Of a stretch of 32,082 nucleotides of DNA, positions 6,269 to 14,359 are shown in pieces. The DNA lies in assembly GCA_047623555.1 (NCBI GenBank), contig JBLHMP010000041.1, forward strand, positions 1 to 32,082, in the 5' to 3' direction. Origin of the DNA: NORP181 sp047623555. GTDB taxonomy: Bacteria > Pseudomonadota > Alphaproteobacteria > Rhodobacterales > Rhodobacteraceae. The notes beneath the pieces were generated by a model, which was given only the letters and a program-made list of their open reading frames with translations, was not told the DNA's origin and did no database searches. How positions within the stretch are numbered: the stretch's first letter is position 1; the number at the start of each line of letters is the position of its first letter. Both the position numbers and the translations under genes were made by a program.

Positions 6269-6865
6269 TCAGGCTTGATGCGCGAAATACTGATCCGCCG
6301 GTAAATACCCCGCCGCTCGCGCTGCGGCCATCCAATCCGCCTCAAGCGGTGCGTCGCCGATGATCAACACCTGATCCCCCGGCAGGTTCTGCGACCGTAT
6401 CACGCCCTCAACCCGTTCGCGCATCTGTGTCCAGCTGTCGGTAAAACGTGGGGCCGCCTCGGCCGTGTCCAGCACTGGATTGGCCTGCAATACCGCAGGC
6501 GGCGTATTTGGCGCATGCACCAACGTCAGCTTCCCGGCCGATTTTATCGCCTCTAACGCACGGTTTTCGGCGTCCGGCATTTTCGCACCATTGCCAATGA
6601 TCCGCAACGCATTAGACGAAAACAGCAACGCCATGATGTCCTGCCCCGACGCCTGCCGAATCCGCGCGTAGGTTTTGTAGCTCATCCCCAGTTCCGCCGC
6701 CCGGCGCAGCCGCATACGAATCAACATCAACGGCAACGTGTTCAGCATCAACGCCTGCTGTGCGCACCGCCACTGATAGCTGCGATAGCTGTGGCCGCGT
6801 GCCATGCTTGGCCCGTTATTATGCCCGATCAAATTCTTCGGCATGTCTTTTGGCCCAATCCTCAC
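6269..6865 (-). CDS. conserved-looking protein of unknown function in the rib gene block
   Basis: A 198-residue protein that I do not recognise as a named family. It begins with a short segment ending IGHNNGPSM; HN-GP motifs of this kind recur at the start of small alphaproteobacterial proteins. A basic, Arg-rich helical stretch follows (residues about 20-65), then an alpha/beta part with strands GKLTLVHAP and DQVLIIGDAPLE. No signal peptide or membrane helix is evident. The GTG start overlaps the ribE stop as GTGA, so it is probably cotranslated with riboflavin synthase; an ATG seven codons later at 6844 is the alternative. The location suggests, but does not show, a link to flavin metabolism. 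Confidence 0.7.
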   Translation of the reverse strand: MRIGPKDMPKNLIGHNNGPSMARGHSYRSYQWRCAQQALMLNTLPLMLIRMRLRRAAELGMSYKTYARIRQASGQDIMALLFSSNALRIIGNGAKMPDAENRALEAIKSAGKLTLVHAPNTPPAVLQANPVLDTAEAAPRFTDSWTQMRERVEGVIRSQNLPGDQVLIIGDAPLEADWMAAARAAGYLPADQYFAHQA

Positions 6866-7452
6866 GCCACCTCGGCCAGCCGCGCCACATAGCGCGCCAT
6901 TGTATCAATTTCCAAATTCACCCGATCGCCCACAGCCGCATCGCCCCAGGTGGTCGCCTCTTTGGTATGAGGGATAAAGTTGATGCCAAAGTTACAGCCA
7001 TCCACCTCGTTCACCGTCAAAGACGTACCGTTCAACGCCACAGATCCCTTTTGCGCAATAAACCGCGCCAATTCGGCAGGCGCGCGTAGGGTGACGCGGG
7101 TGCTGTCGCCCTCATCCACCATCGCAATAATCTCGGCAATTCCGTCGACATGGCCCGACACAATATGGCCGCCCAATTCATCGCCAACGCATAATGGGCG
7201 TTCCAGATTGATCCGCTTGCCAACCGTCCATGCATCCAGATTGGTCACGGCTACGGTTTCGGCACTAATCTGCACCTCGTACCAAGTGCCCTGGCCAACC
7301 GCGACCACAGTCAGACAGACGCCATCGGACGCAATCGAGGCGCCGATATCAATGCTGTCGGTGTCATAATTGGTCGCAATTCGCGCCCGCAGATCGCCCT
7401 GCTGATCCAATTCGGTCACCGTGCCAATGTCAGTGATGATACCCGTGAACAT
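6862..7452 (-). CDS. ribE: riboflavin synthase, alpha chain
   Basis: RibE dismutates two lumazine molecules into riboflavin and the ribitylamino-uracil precursor. The 196-residue protein has the two tandem lumazine-binding barrels of the family: MFTGIITDIG opening barrel one with SDGVCLTVV, the linker ERPLCVGDELGGHIVSGHVDG, and GSVALNGTSLTVNEVDG with NFGINFIPHT in barrel two. I place the start at ATG 7452, because AAAGGGG lies six bases upstream and MFTGII is the family's usual N-terminus; the open frame runs 43 codons further without support. It is separated from ribD by the capsule cassette, although ribD and ribE are neighbours in many genomes. Confidence 0.95.
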   Translation of the reverse strand: MFTGIITDIGTVTELDQQGDLRARIATNYDTDSIDIGASIASDGVCLTVVAVGQGTWYEVQISAETVAVTNLDAWTVGKRINLERPLCVGDELGGHIVSGHVDGIAEIIAMVDEGDSTRVTLRAPAELARFIAQKGSVALNGTSLTVNEVDGCNFGINFIPHTKEATTWGDAAVGDRVNLEIDTMARYVARLAEVA

Positions 7453-7607
7453 ATCGCGCCCCTTTGTCATGTTGCCCCATTGGCCTACCGTCCTGCGCCC
7501 AACACGACAAGTCCCAACATCTTGCGGATCACCCCAAAAACTGCCATATTTCTGACCAACTATGGCGCTAGGCTCAGGCAAATGCCACCATCGAAAAAGG
7601 TATAACT

Positions 7608-8900
7608 ATGGTCCATAACCCACAGGAATTACGGGTTTTTCTGTTCCTTCAGGGACCACACGGGCCGTTTTTCAACAGCCTGGGCCGGATGCTGCGCGCC
7701 GCCGGGGCCGAGGTTTGGCGCGTTGGTTTTAACGCCGGGGACCGGGCCTTTTGGTTTCACCCAGCCAGTTTTATCCCCTTTCGCGGCACGCTGGATCAAT
7801 GGCCCGACACGTTCACACAACTGCTGGGCGACCGGAATATCACCGATATCGTGCTCTATGGCGACACCAGACCGGTGCACGCCAAGGCCGTACAAATTGC
7901 CAAAGACCTTGGCCTGACGGTCCATGTCTTTGAAGAAGGCTATATGCGCCCCTACTGGGTGACCTATGAACGCGGTGGCTCAAACGGGCATTCGCGGCTG
8001 ATGGATATGAGCATCGCCGACATGCAAGGCGCGCTCGAGCTGTCGGATATGGAGGCGCCTTTGCCGCCCGCCCATTGGGGCGACATGCGCCAACACGTGT
8101 TTTATGGCGCGCTGTATCATTGGTTTGTGATGTTCAGAAACGGCGATTACCGCAATTTTCGACCACATCGCGACCTGCCGGTGACCAAAGAATTCCAGCT
8201 TTATCTAACGCGGCTGTTGCTGATGCCGACCCATGCCATTGCCCGCCGTATCGCCACCCGGCGCATCCGTAACGGTGGCTTTCCCTATCATCTGGCGTTG
8301 TTGCAACTGGAACATGACAGCAGTTTTCAGATGCATTCACCGTTTGCCACCATGACCGAATTTCTCGCCGAAATCATGGAAGGCTTTGCCAATGGCGCGC
8401 CACGTCATCACCATCTGGTGGTCAAGGCGCACCCGCTAGAGGACGGCCGGGTGCCAATCCGCCAAGAGGTCCGCCGACTGGCCCGAAAACACGGGGTCGA
8501 GGACCGCGTGCATTACGTGCGCGGTGGCAAATTGGCGCAATTACTGAATGATGTACGCACCGCCGTCACGGTAAATTCGACCGCCGGACAACAGGTGTTG
8601 TGGCGTGGCATTCCGCTAAAGGTGTTTGGCAGCGCGGTGTATGCCAAGCCTGATTTTGTATCGGGGCAAGCGTTGCACGCATTTTTTGCCGCCGCCAGCC
8701 GTCCAGACAGCCTTGCCTACAAGGATTATCGCCGCTTTTTGCTGGAAACCAGCCAGGTTGCAGGCGGGTTTTATTCGTCCCGTGGGCGGCGTCGGCTGTT
8801 GCGTCACGTGGTCGATATGATGCTGTCGCAGGACGATCCGTATGATGCGCTAAAAACAGGCAGCGCGGCACCACGGCAACAGTTACAGGTCGTGACCTGA
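7608..8900 (+). CDS. kpsS: KpsS-like capsule polysaccharide linker Kdo-transferase
   Basis: A 430-residue cytoplasmic protein of the capsule synthesis family (KpsS/KpsC/LipB). KpsS adds the first Kdo residue to phosphatidylglycerol, starting the poly-Kdo linker that carries group 2-type capsules. Visible family features are RVFLFLQGPHGPFFNSLGRML at the start, ITDIVLYGDTRPVH, HVFEEGYMRPYWVTYE, the late HHHLVVKAHPLEDGR, and the acceptor-side TVNSTAGQQVLWRGIPLKVFG. It has one transferase unit where KpsC has two. AAAGG stands eight bases before the ATG. It is divergent from ribE (155 bases between starts) and begins a plus-strand cassette with the export lipoprotein and kpsC. Confidence 0.9.
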   Translation: MVHNPQELRVFLFLQGPHGPFFNSLGRMLRAAGAEVWRVGFNAGDRAFWFHPASFIPFRGTLDQWPDTFTQLLGDRNITDIVLYGDTRPVHAKAVQIAKDLGLTVHVFEEGYMRPYWVTYERGGSNGHSRLMDMSIADMQGALELSDMEAPLPPAHWGDMRQHVFYGALYHWFVMFRNGDYRNFRPHRDLPVTKEFQLYLTRLLLMPTHAIARRIATRRIRNGGFPYHLALLQLEHDSSFQMHSPFATMTEFLAEIMEGFANGAPRHHHLVVKAHPLEDGRVPIRQEVRRLARKHGVEDRVHYVRGGKLAQLLNDVRTAVTVNSTAGQQVLWRGIPLKVFGSAVYAKPDFVSGQALHAFFAAASRPDSLAYKDYRRFLLETSQVAGGFYSSRGRRRLLRHVVDMMLSQDDPYDALKTGSAAPRQQLQVVT

Positions 8901-8997
8901 CCATCCTCTGCTACGGGACTGGATTTTAACTTTGGATTCCGGTACATAAAGAAAAAAAGACCGAGGCAGAATAATAACAGGTCGAGGAGACCGAGCA

Positions 8998-10131
8998 GTG
9001 AAATCCGTTTCAAACCGGTGGGCTAAGCCCATCGCGATGCTTGCAGCATTGAGCATAGTTGCGACCTGTGGCCTGCCGCAGGTCGGCCCAAACAAACGTC
9101 AAATTTTTGCTGGTTCCGTGCAAAAAGAGGGCGACGCCTATGTCGTGTCGGTCAATGACCGGGTGACGCGTGCCACTGCTGTGGTGCCAGCGCTGGGCTT
9201 TTCCAACCAATTCACATCGGCGAGCCAGCTGACATCAGACTCCATTCGTCCGGGTGACAGTCTTGGCCTGACCATCTGGGAAAACGTCGATGACGGGTTG
9301 CTGGCCGGTGAAGGTGCCAATTCAACCATTCTCGAAGAAGTTCAGGTCGACAGCGCCGGGTTCATCTTTGTACCCTACGCCGGACGGCTGCGCGCCTCGG
9401 GAAACACCCCCGAACAGCTGCGTCAGCTGATCACCACCAAACTGGAAGAACAGACACCTGACCCGCAGGTGCAGGTGCGCCGGTTGGCCGGAGACGGGGC
9501 AACCGTATCCTTGATTGGCGCCGTTGGCGCGCAGGGTGTTTACGCGATTGAACGCCCGACACGGACCTTGTCGACCATGCTGGCCAATGCTGGCGGTGTG
9601 ACAATCGAACCCGAAATCGCCCAAATCACCATCAATCGCGGCAAATCACAGGGCAAAATCTGGTTCCAGGACCTGTTTAACAATCCAGAACTCGACATCG
9701 CCCTACGCGGCGGTGACCGAATTTTGGTCGAAGTCGACAGCCGCAGCTTTACCGTTCTTGGTGCCACCGCATCCCAGGCGCGCGTCGCATTTCAAACTCA
9801 GAACCTGTCCGCTCTTGAGGCGATTGCACAGGTCGGCGGGCTGCAGGCAACTGCATCTGACCCGACCGGTGTGTTTGTTTTGCGCAATGAACCGGCAGAG
9901 ATTGCCGGGCAAGTGTTAGGCCGCGACGATCTGGTTGGCGCGCAGCGGATGATCTATGTGCTGAACCTGACCGAACCCAACGGGTTGTTTATGGCCCGTG
10001 ATTTCGTGATCCGCGATCAAGATACGCTCTATGTGACCGAAGCGCCGTACGCGCAGTGGACCAAGGCGATCTCGCTGTTGGCCGCACCGCTGACACCTAT
10101 TGCCAACGTTGCGACAATTGCTGGTGGCTAG
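8998..10131 (+). CDS. outer-membrane polysaccharide export lipoprotein (Wza/KpsD type)
   Basis: A 377-residue protein with an N-terminal signal and likely lipobox (ALSIVATC, Cys24; Thr at -1 is unusual). A polysaccharide-export domain (DSIRPGDSLGLTIWENVD to DPQVQVRRL) and two SLBB-like repeats follow (VSLIGAVGAQGVYAIERP and FTVLGATASQARVAFQTQ). Proteins of this kind form the outer-membrane channel through which capsule chains leave. The C-terminus (AISLLAAPLTPIANVATIAGG) is a probable membrane-spanning helix, as in Wza. The start is a GTG with AGGAGA seven bases upstream. The 97-base gap after kpsS has no obvious terminator, and kpsC begins three bases after this stop, so the three genes are likely one operon. 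Confidence 0.9.
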   Translation: MKSVSNRWAKPIAMLAALSIVATCGLPQVGPNKRQIFAGSVQKEGDAYVVSVNDRVTRATAVVPALGFSNQFTSASQLTSDSIRPGDSLGLTIWENVDDGLLAGEGANSTILEEVQVDSAGFIFVPYAGRLRASGNTPEQLRQLITTKLEEQTPDPQVQVRRLAGDGATVSLIGAVGAQGVYAIERPTRTLSTMLANAGGVTIEPEIAQITINRGKSQGKIWFQDLFNNPELDIALRGGDRILVEVDSRSFTVLGATASQARVAFQTQNLSALEAIAQVGGLQATASDPTGVFVLRNEPAEIAGQVLGRDDLVGAQRMIYVLNLTEPNGLFMARDFVIRDQDTLYVTEAPYAQWTKAISLLAAPLTPIANVATIAGG

Positions 10132-10134
10132 GCC

Positions 10135-12147
10135 GTGACAGATGGTCAGAACAGGTTAACAGCCGAGGGGGAAACCCTTCGGCTGTTTGCGTATAATAGC
10201 GGGTTTCTGAGCCAACGTCGGCTGCGCCGTATTCTTGAATTATCGGGCTATCGCATCCGGCTGGGCCTTCCTGGGCCTGACGATCTGGTGGCGGTCTGGG
10301 GCAACAGCCCCACGGCCCATCGTGGTTTAGGCATCGCCAAGAGACGCGGCGTTGGCGTGCTAAGGGTTGAGGACGCATTCGTCCGTTCCATGCGGCCCGG
10401 GCGCGCCGGAGAGCCGCCCATCGGGCTGCATCTGGACCGGTCCGGCGTTCATTTTGATCCGACAACACCTTGTGATCTCGAACAGATTCTGACCAAGGTA
10501 TCGCTGGATGACACCGCCCTGCTGAACCGTGCCCGTGACGCAATTGAGCGGATGCGCGGCGCTCACCTCAGCAAATACAACGGTTTTAACACCGCCATCC
10601 CGGCCCCGGCCCCGGGATATGTTCTGGTTGTCGACCAGACGCAGGGCGATGCATCGGTCACCGCAAGTCGTGCTGATATGGCAACATTCCTTGAGATGCT
10701 GGTCTTTGCCCAAGAGGAACATCCCGGCGCCAAAATCATCATCAAAACCCACCCCGAAACCCAATCCGGGTTTCGCCCCGGCTATTATTCTGTGGCCAAT
10801 ACCAACAATCGGATCAGCCTGTTTAGCGATCCCATCAGCCCCTGGGCGCTGCTCGACGGCGCGGTGGGGGTGTATACCGTGTCTTCGCAGCTCGGCTTTG
10901 AGGCGATATTGGCCGGGCATAAACCGCGCGTATTTGGGCAACCGTTTTATGCCGGATGGGGGCTGACGACGGATGAAAATCCAGTCCCCCGGCGCGAACG
11001 TAAACTAACCAAAAACCAGCTGTTTGCCGCGGTAATGCTGCAATATCCGGTCTGGTACGATCCGTTTCGCGACCAACTTTGCGAATTTGAAACGGTGCTG
11101 GACATCGTTGAGGCCCAGTCCAGCGCCTGGCGCCAGGATCACAACGGTTGGATCGCCAGCGGTATCCGCATGTGGAAACGCAAGCCGATGCAAAAGATAT
11201 TCGGGGCGCAAAAGCGGCTGATCTTTAGCGATGATCCGGAGCGCATTACCGCCACTGATCGCTCGCAAATGATCTGGGCGGGCAAAGCGCCTCCCGACCA
11301 AACCGGCATCATGCGGGTCGAAGACGGGTTTTTACGCTCGCGTGGGTTAGGCGCAGAACTGGTGCCGCCGCTGTCATTGGTTTGCGATGATCTGGGCATC
11401 TATTATGATCCAACACAGCCCAGCCGGTTAGAGCAGCTCATCGCGAAACGCGCCACCCTAAGTGATTTGCGGCGGCAGCGCACCGAACGGCTTGTGCACA
11501 GCCTGACCAGTGGCAAACTTAGCAAATACAATCTGGGTGGCGACGCGCCCGAGGTGCCACAAGGCCATCGCATTTTGGTGCCCGGTCAGGTCGAAGACGA
11601 CGCCTCGGTCCGCACCGGGACCACACAGGTGCGCACTAATCTGGATCTGTTGCGCACCGTGCGTGCGGCGCATCCAAACGCGGTGATCGTCTATAAACCG
11701 CACCCGGATGTCGAGGCAGGGTTGCGTATTGGCAAGATCGATACGACCGGGCTGGCCGATGTGGTGGCCAACCATTCCGACCCGATTACAGTGCTGGATC
11801 AAATTGACGAAGTCTGGACCATGACGTCGTTATTAGGGTTTGAGGCGCTGTTGCGCGGCGTCAAAGTCACCACCTTGGGCGCACCGTTTTATGCCGGGTG
11901 GGGTCTGACCGATGATCTGGGTGCCATCCCCGAACGCCGCAGTGCCCGCCCCGATCTGATGGGATTGGTGCATGCCACATTGATTGATTATCCGCGCTAT
12001 TTTGATCCGCTGACTGGGCAGATTTGCCCGGTCGAAATTGCCGTGGACAGACTGGCCCAAGGCGACATTCCGCACCCCGGCATTGCCAATCGCAGTTTGT
12101 CCAAGCTTCAGGGGTTATTCGCCACCTATGCGCATCTGTGGCGCTAA
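10135..12147 (+). CDS. kpsC: KpsC-like dual-domain Kdo-transferase for capsule linker
   Basis: A 670-residue protein built from two copies of the capsule-synthesis transferase unit, as in KpsC, which extends the poly-Kdo linker with alternating linkages. The repeats are plain in sequence: GVLRVEDAFVRS and IMRVEDGFLRSRGLG, GLHLDRSGVHFDPTTP and LVCDDLGIYYDPTQP, HLSKYNGFNT and KLSKYNLGGD, KTHPETQSG and KPHPDVEAG, and VFGQPFYAGWGLT and TLGAPFYAGWGLT. The start is GTG, three bases after the export gene's stop. Its TAA overlaps the ribD stop codon on the other strand, so the two genes meet tail to tail with no spacer. The inner-membrane ABC transporter and Kdo-supply genes are not in this window. 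Confidence 0.92.
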   Translation: MTDGQNRLTAEGETLRLFAYNSGFLSQRRLRRILELSGYRIRLGLPGPDDLVAVWGNSPTAHRGLGIAKRRGVGVLRVEDAFVRSMRPGRAGEPPIGLHLDRSGVHFDPTTPCDLEQILTKVSLDDTALLNRARDAIERMRGAHLSKYNGFNTAIPAPAPGYVLVVDQTQGDASVTASRADMATFLEMLVFAQEEHPGAKIIIKTHPETQSGFRPGYYSVANTNNRISLFSDPISPWALLDGAVGVYTVSSQLGFEAILAGHKPRVFGQPFYAGWGLTTDENPVPRRERKLTKNQLFAAVMLQYPVWYDPFRDQLCEFETVLDIVEAQSSAWRQDHNGWIASGIRMWKRKPMQKIFGAQKRLIFSDDPERITATDRSQMIWAGKAPPDQTGIMRVEDGFLRSRGLGAELVPPLSLVCDDLGIYYDPTQPSRLEQLIAKRATLSDLRRQRTERLVHSLTSGKLSKYNLGGDAPEVPQGHRILVPGQVEDDASVRTGTTQVRTNLDLLRTVRAAHPNAVIVYKPHPDVEAGLRIGKIDTTGLADVVANHSDPITVLDQIDEVWTMTSLLGFEALLRGVKVTTLGAPFYAGWGLTDDLGAIPERRSARPDLMGLVHATLIDYPRYFDPLTGQICPVEIAVDRLAQGDIPHPGIANRSLSKLQGLFATYAHLWR

Positions 12148-13253
12148 GGGTCTCGTGTCCAGCGGTGCATAATGTCGGCCCCAATGGCGCAGGTTTCGAT
12201 CAGCCTAAACCGAGGAGCAGCCGCTAACCGCTCAATCCCCAGCGCGCCAATCACCGGCATGCCTTCGGCCCCGATGGCCAGACCGGCGGTAAAACCAACC
12301 AACTCATCCACCAGATCAGCCGCCAGCAAAGATGCCGCCAACGCGCCACCGCCTTCGCAAAACACCCGCGTCAGCCCCGCCTGACCAAGTTGTCGCAACA
12401 CGTCCCCGGCATCAAGCTGCACGCCGCGCATCCCGCAGGGGACCAACCGCGCGCCCAGCCCAGCCCACGCCCGCAAACGTTCGGTATCGGCCCCTGCCCC
12501 GTGGCACAGCCACAACGGCACGGTGCTCGCACTGCGCGCCAACTGGCTTAGCAATGGCAGGTCAAGATGGCGCGAAACGACAACGCGGACTGGTTGTCGT
12601 TCAACACCCAAATCGCGCACGGTCAAAGACGGATCATCGGACCGCGCTGTGCCCGCCCCCACCATCACCGCATCATGGCGCGCCCGCATGGCATGCACGG
12701 TGCGCCGCGCTTCGGGGCCCGTTATCCATTGGCTCTGGCCGGTGGCAGTGGCGCTGCGCCCATCAAAGCTGCTGGCCATTTTTAGCGTCACCATCGGACG
12801 CCCGGATTCAGTTCTTAGGAAAAACCCGGCGTGATCATGCGCTGCTTTGGCGGCATGCACCCCGGTGGTTACGTCGATGCCAGCGGCCATCAACATAGCA
12901 AAGCCCTGCCCGGCCACACGGCCATCGCAATCCTGGACCGCGCCGACAACTCGTGCCACACCCGCAGCAATTAATGCCTCAGCACAGGGCGGCGTTTTGC
13001 CGTGATGCGCACAAGGCTCCAGCGTCACATAGACCGTCGCCCCGCGCGCCTGTGCACCAGCCTGCGCCAGCGCAACCGCTTCCGCATGTGGACGCCCGCC
13101 GGGTTGTGTCCAGCCACGCCCAACAACACGCCCGCCAAGCACGATCACGCAACCCACAGCCGGATTAGGCCAACACGCCCCCTGTCCGCGCCGCCCTAAC
13201 GAAAGGGCCAGCGCCATGAACCGGTGATCGGTGCCAGAGTCGGTGTCGGTCAC
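12144..13253 (-). CDS. ribD: bifunctional diaminohydroxyphosphoribosylaminopyrimidine deaminase / 5-amino-6-(5-phosphoribosylamino)uracil reductase
   Basis: RibD carries out the second and third steps of riboflavin synthesis. Residues 1-145 are the cytidine-deaminase-like domain: the zinc site HAE at 56-58 and PC at 80-81 with Cys90, in TLEPCAHHGKTPPCAEAL. Residues about 150-366 are the NADPH reductase (VTLKMASSFDGRSATATGQSQWI, HDAVMVGAGTARSDDPSLTVR, FCEGGGALAASLL). The start is GTG, overlapping the nrdR stop as GTGA. The gene is unusually rich in GC and Ala. Its stop overlaps the kpsC stop on the opposite strand. Confidence 0.95.
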   Translation of the reverse strand: MTDTDSGTDHRFMALALSLGRRGQGACWPNPAVGCVIVLGGRVVGRGWTQPGGRPHAEAVALAQAGAQARGATVYVTLEPCAHHGKTPPCAEALIAAGVARVVGAVQDCDGRVAGQGFAMLMAAGIDVTTGVHAAKAAHDHAGFFLRTESGRPMVTLKMASSFDGRSATATGQSQWITGPEARRTVHAMRARHDAVMVGAGTARSDDPSLTVRDLGVERQPVRVVVSRHLDLPLLSQLARSASTVPLWLCHGAGADTERLRAWAGLGARLVPCGMRGVQLDAGDVLRQLGQAGLTRVFCEGGGALAASLLAADLVDELVGFTAGLAIGAEGMPVIGALGIERLAAAPRFRLIETCAIGADIMHRWTRDP

Positions 13254-13717
13254 TCTTCGGTCTGAGTGTCGGGTCGCAATTCGTGGACAAAGTCCTCAAA
13301 ATCATCTGCGGCCTGGAAGTTTTTGTAAACACTGGCAAAACGCACATAGGCCACGGTGTCGATCCGGGCCAGCGCCTCCATCACGATCTCACCAATATGG
13401 TGGGATTTGATGTCGGTTTCGCCAAGGCTTTCAAGTCGCCGCACGATGCCTGAGATCATCTGATCAATGCGTTCCGATTCAATCGGGCGCTTTTGCATAG
13501 AGATGCGAATTGAGCGCTCAAGCTTGTCCCGGTCAAATTCTTCGCGTTTTCCTGATGATTTGATGACCACCAGATCGCGCAGCTGCACGCGTTCATAGGT
13601 GGTGAAACGTCCGCCACAGGCCGGGCAGAACCGGCGCCTCCTGATTGAAACGTGGTCCTCGGCCGGACGCGAGTCCTTAACCTGAGTATCGATATTTCCG
13701 CAAAACGGGCAGCGCAT
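13250..13717 (-). CDS. nrdR: transcriptional repressor NrdR
   Basis: NrdR senses ATP/dATP and represses ribonucleotide reductase genes. The 155-residue protein has the zinc ribbon with Cys3, Cys6, Cys31 and Cys34 (MRCPFC and CPACGGRF) followed by the ATP-cone (VVIKSSGKREEFDRDKLERSI to YVRFASVYKNF). The start is ATG 13717, six bases after GAGGGGG; the open frame extends 17 codons further without support. It overlaps ribD by four bases. A perfect DnaA-box consensus lies about 50 bases upstream of the start, so its transcription could be tied to replication initiation, though this is inference. Confidence 0.96.
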   Translation of the reverse strand: MRCPFCGNIDTQVKDSRPAEDHVSIRRRRFCPACGGRFTTYERVQLRDLVVIKSSGKREEFDRDKLERSIRISMQKRPIESERIDQMISGIVRRLESLGETDIKSHHIGEIVMEALARIDTVAYVRFASVYKNFQAADDFEDFVHELRPDTQTEE

Positions 13718-13768
13718 AGCCGTCCCCCTCGTTGTTTTCTGCCTCTTGTTGTAGGCGCTATGGCCCAC

Positions 13769-13777
13769 TTATCCACA
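13769..13777 (+). promoter_or_regulatory. DnaA-box consensus upstream of nrdR
   Basis: TTATCCACA is an exact match to the DnaA-box consensus TTATNCACA. It lies 52-60 bases upstream of the nrdR ATG, within the likely promoter region. A nine-base match will occur by chance in a genome, so function is not established. Confidence 0.4.
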
Positions 13778-13823
13778 ACTATAGGCCACACGCTAGGGTT
13801 TGGGTAGAGCAGAAATTAAACCG

Positions 13824-13864
13824 CAACATAGAGGCAGCACAGACTCTGTGCAGCCTCTATGTTG
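13824..13864. terminator. long hairpin between nrdR and the exported-protein genes
   Basis: A 41-base near-perfect palindrome. Outer arms CAACATAGAGGC and GCCTCTATGTTG (12 bp) are followed after one opposed A/A pair by inner arms GCACAG and CTGTGC around a three-base loop. It stands 12 bases after the stop of the minus-strand exported protein gene and upstream of nrdR, so it probably ends transcription before the nrdR promoter. The T-rich tail is weak on both strands (GTTGTTTG on plus, CGGTTTAATTT on minus). Confidence 0.6.
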
Positions 13865-13876
13865 TTTGACGGCGAC

Positions 13877-14308
13877 CTAGTCGCAAAGAAGACTTATCAG
13901 GCATTCTCTTTCAATGTTGTCATAACAATATCGCTGTGCAGCTGCCGTTGACAGGCTGTCGCCCACGGCTTTGACAGAAAGTGAATATCCCGGCGAAGCG
14001 CTAGGATTGGCTGGCGCGCTTAGTGAAAATTGCACTGCCCTGCGGCGGGGATCGGTGATACTCTTACCAATGGCTTTCCAGATATAGATTTTCTGATTTG
14101 TCTTAGTCTTCAATACCCTTTGGGCATAGTCCCCTGCCCCACACCAATAATGATTAGCGCCCCCAGTAGATCCAGGGCGTTCAACAACTTCAAACACAGA
14201 ATCCGACAGCGGAAAAACCTCATATTTGTTCCAAGCATACCAGGAAAAGGCCCAAGTTGGGATTGACAACAAAAGCAAAGCAAGTAGCAAGCGTTTAATC
14301 TTAAACAT
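13877..14308 (-). CDS. exported or membrane-anchored hypothetical protein, paralogue of the next gene
   Basis: A 143-residue protein with an N-terminal hydrophobic segment (FKIKRLLLALLLLSIPTWAFSWYAW) that is a signal peptide or anchor. The mature part shares a pattern with the adjacent 14360-14746 product: VFEV, a short loop, YWCGAGDYAQRVL, a strand KIYIWKAIG, a basic loop, AVQFSL, and VKAVGDSLSTAAAQRYC near the end. I do not recognise a named domain. Further cysteines (ERECLISLLC) at the C-terminus could form extra disulfides. I choose the ATG at 14308, six bases after AGGTGG; an ATG five codons earlier has no Shine-Dalgarno. The DNA is AT-richer than its neighbours. Confidence 0.75.
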   Translation of the reverse strand: MFKIKRLLLALLLLSIPTWAFSWYAWNKYEVFPLSDSVFEVVERPGSTGGANHYWCGAGDYAQRVLKTKTNQKIYIWKAIGKSITDPRRRAVQFSLSAPANPSASPGYSLSVKAVGDSLSTAAAQRYCYDNIERECLISLLCD

Positions 14309-14359
14309 TTTATTCCACCTCATGGCACCAGTTTCGTTAAAATTTCGTTACCGTTCAAG

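Noticed and set aside
7453..7581. 43-codon N-terminal extension of riboflavin synthase
   Set aside because: MFTGII with AAAGGGG upstream fixes the start at 7452; the extension is not similar to anything in the family.
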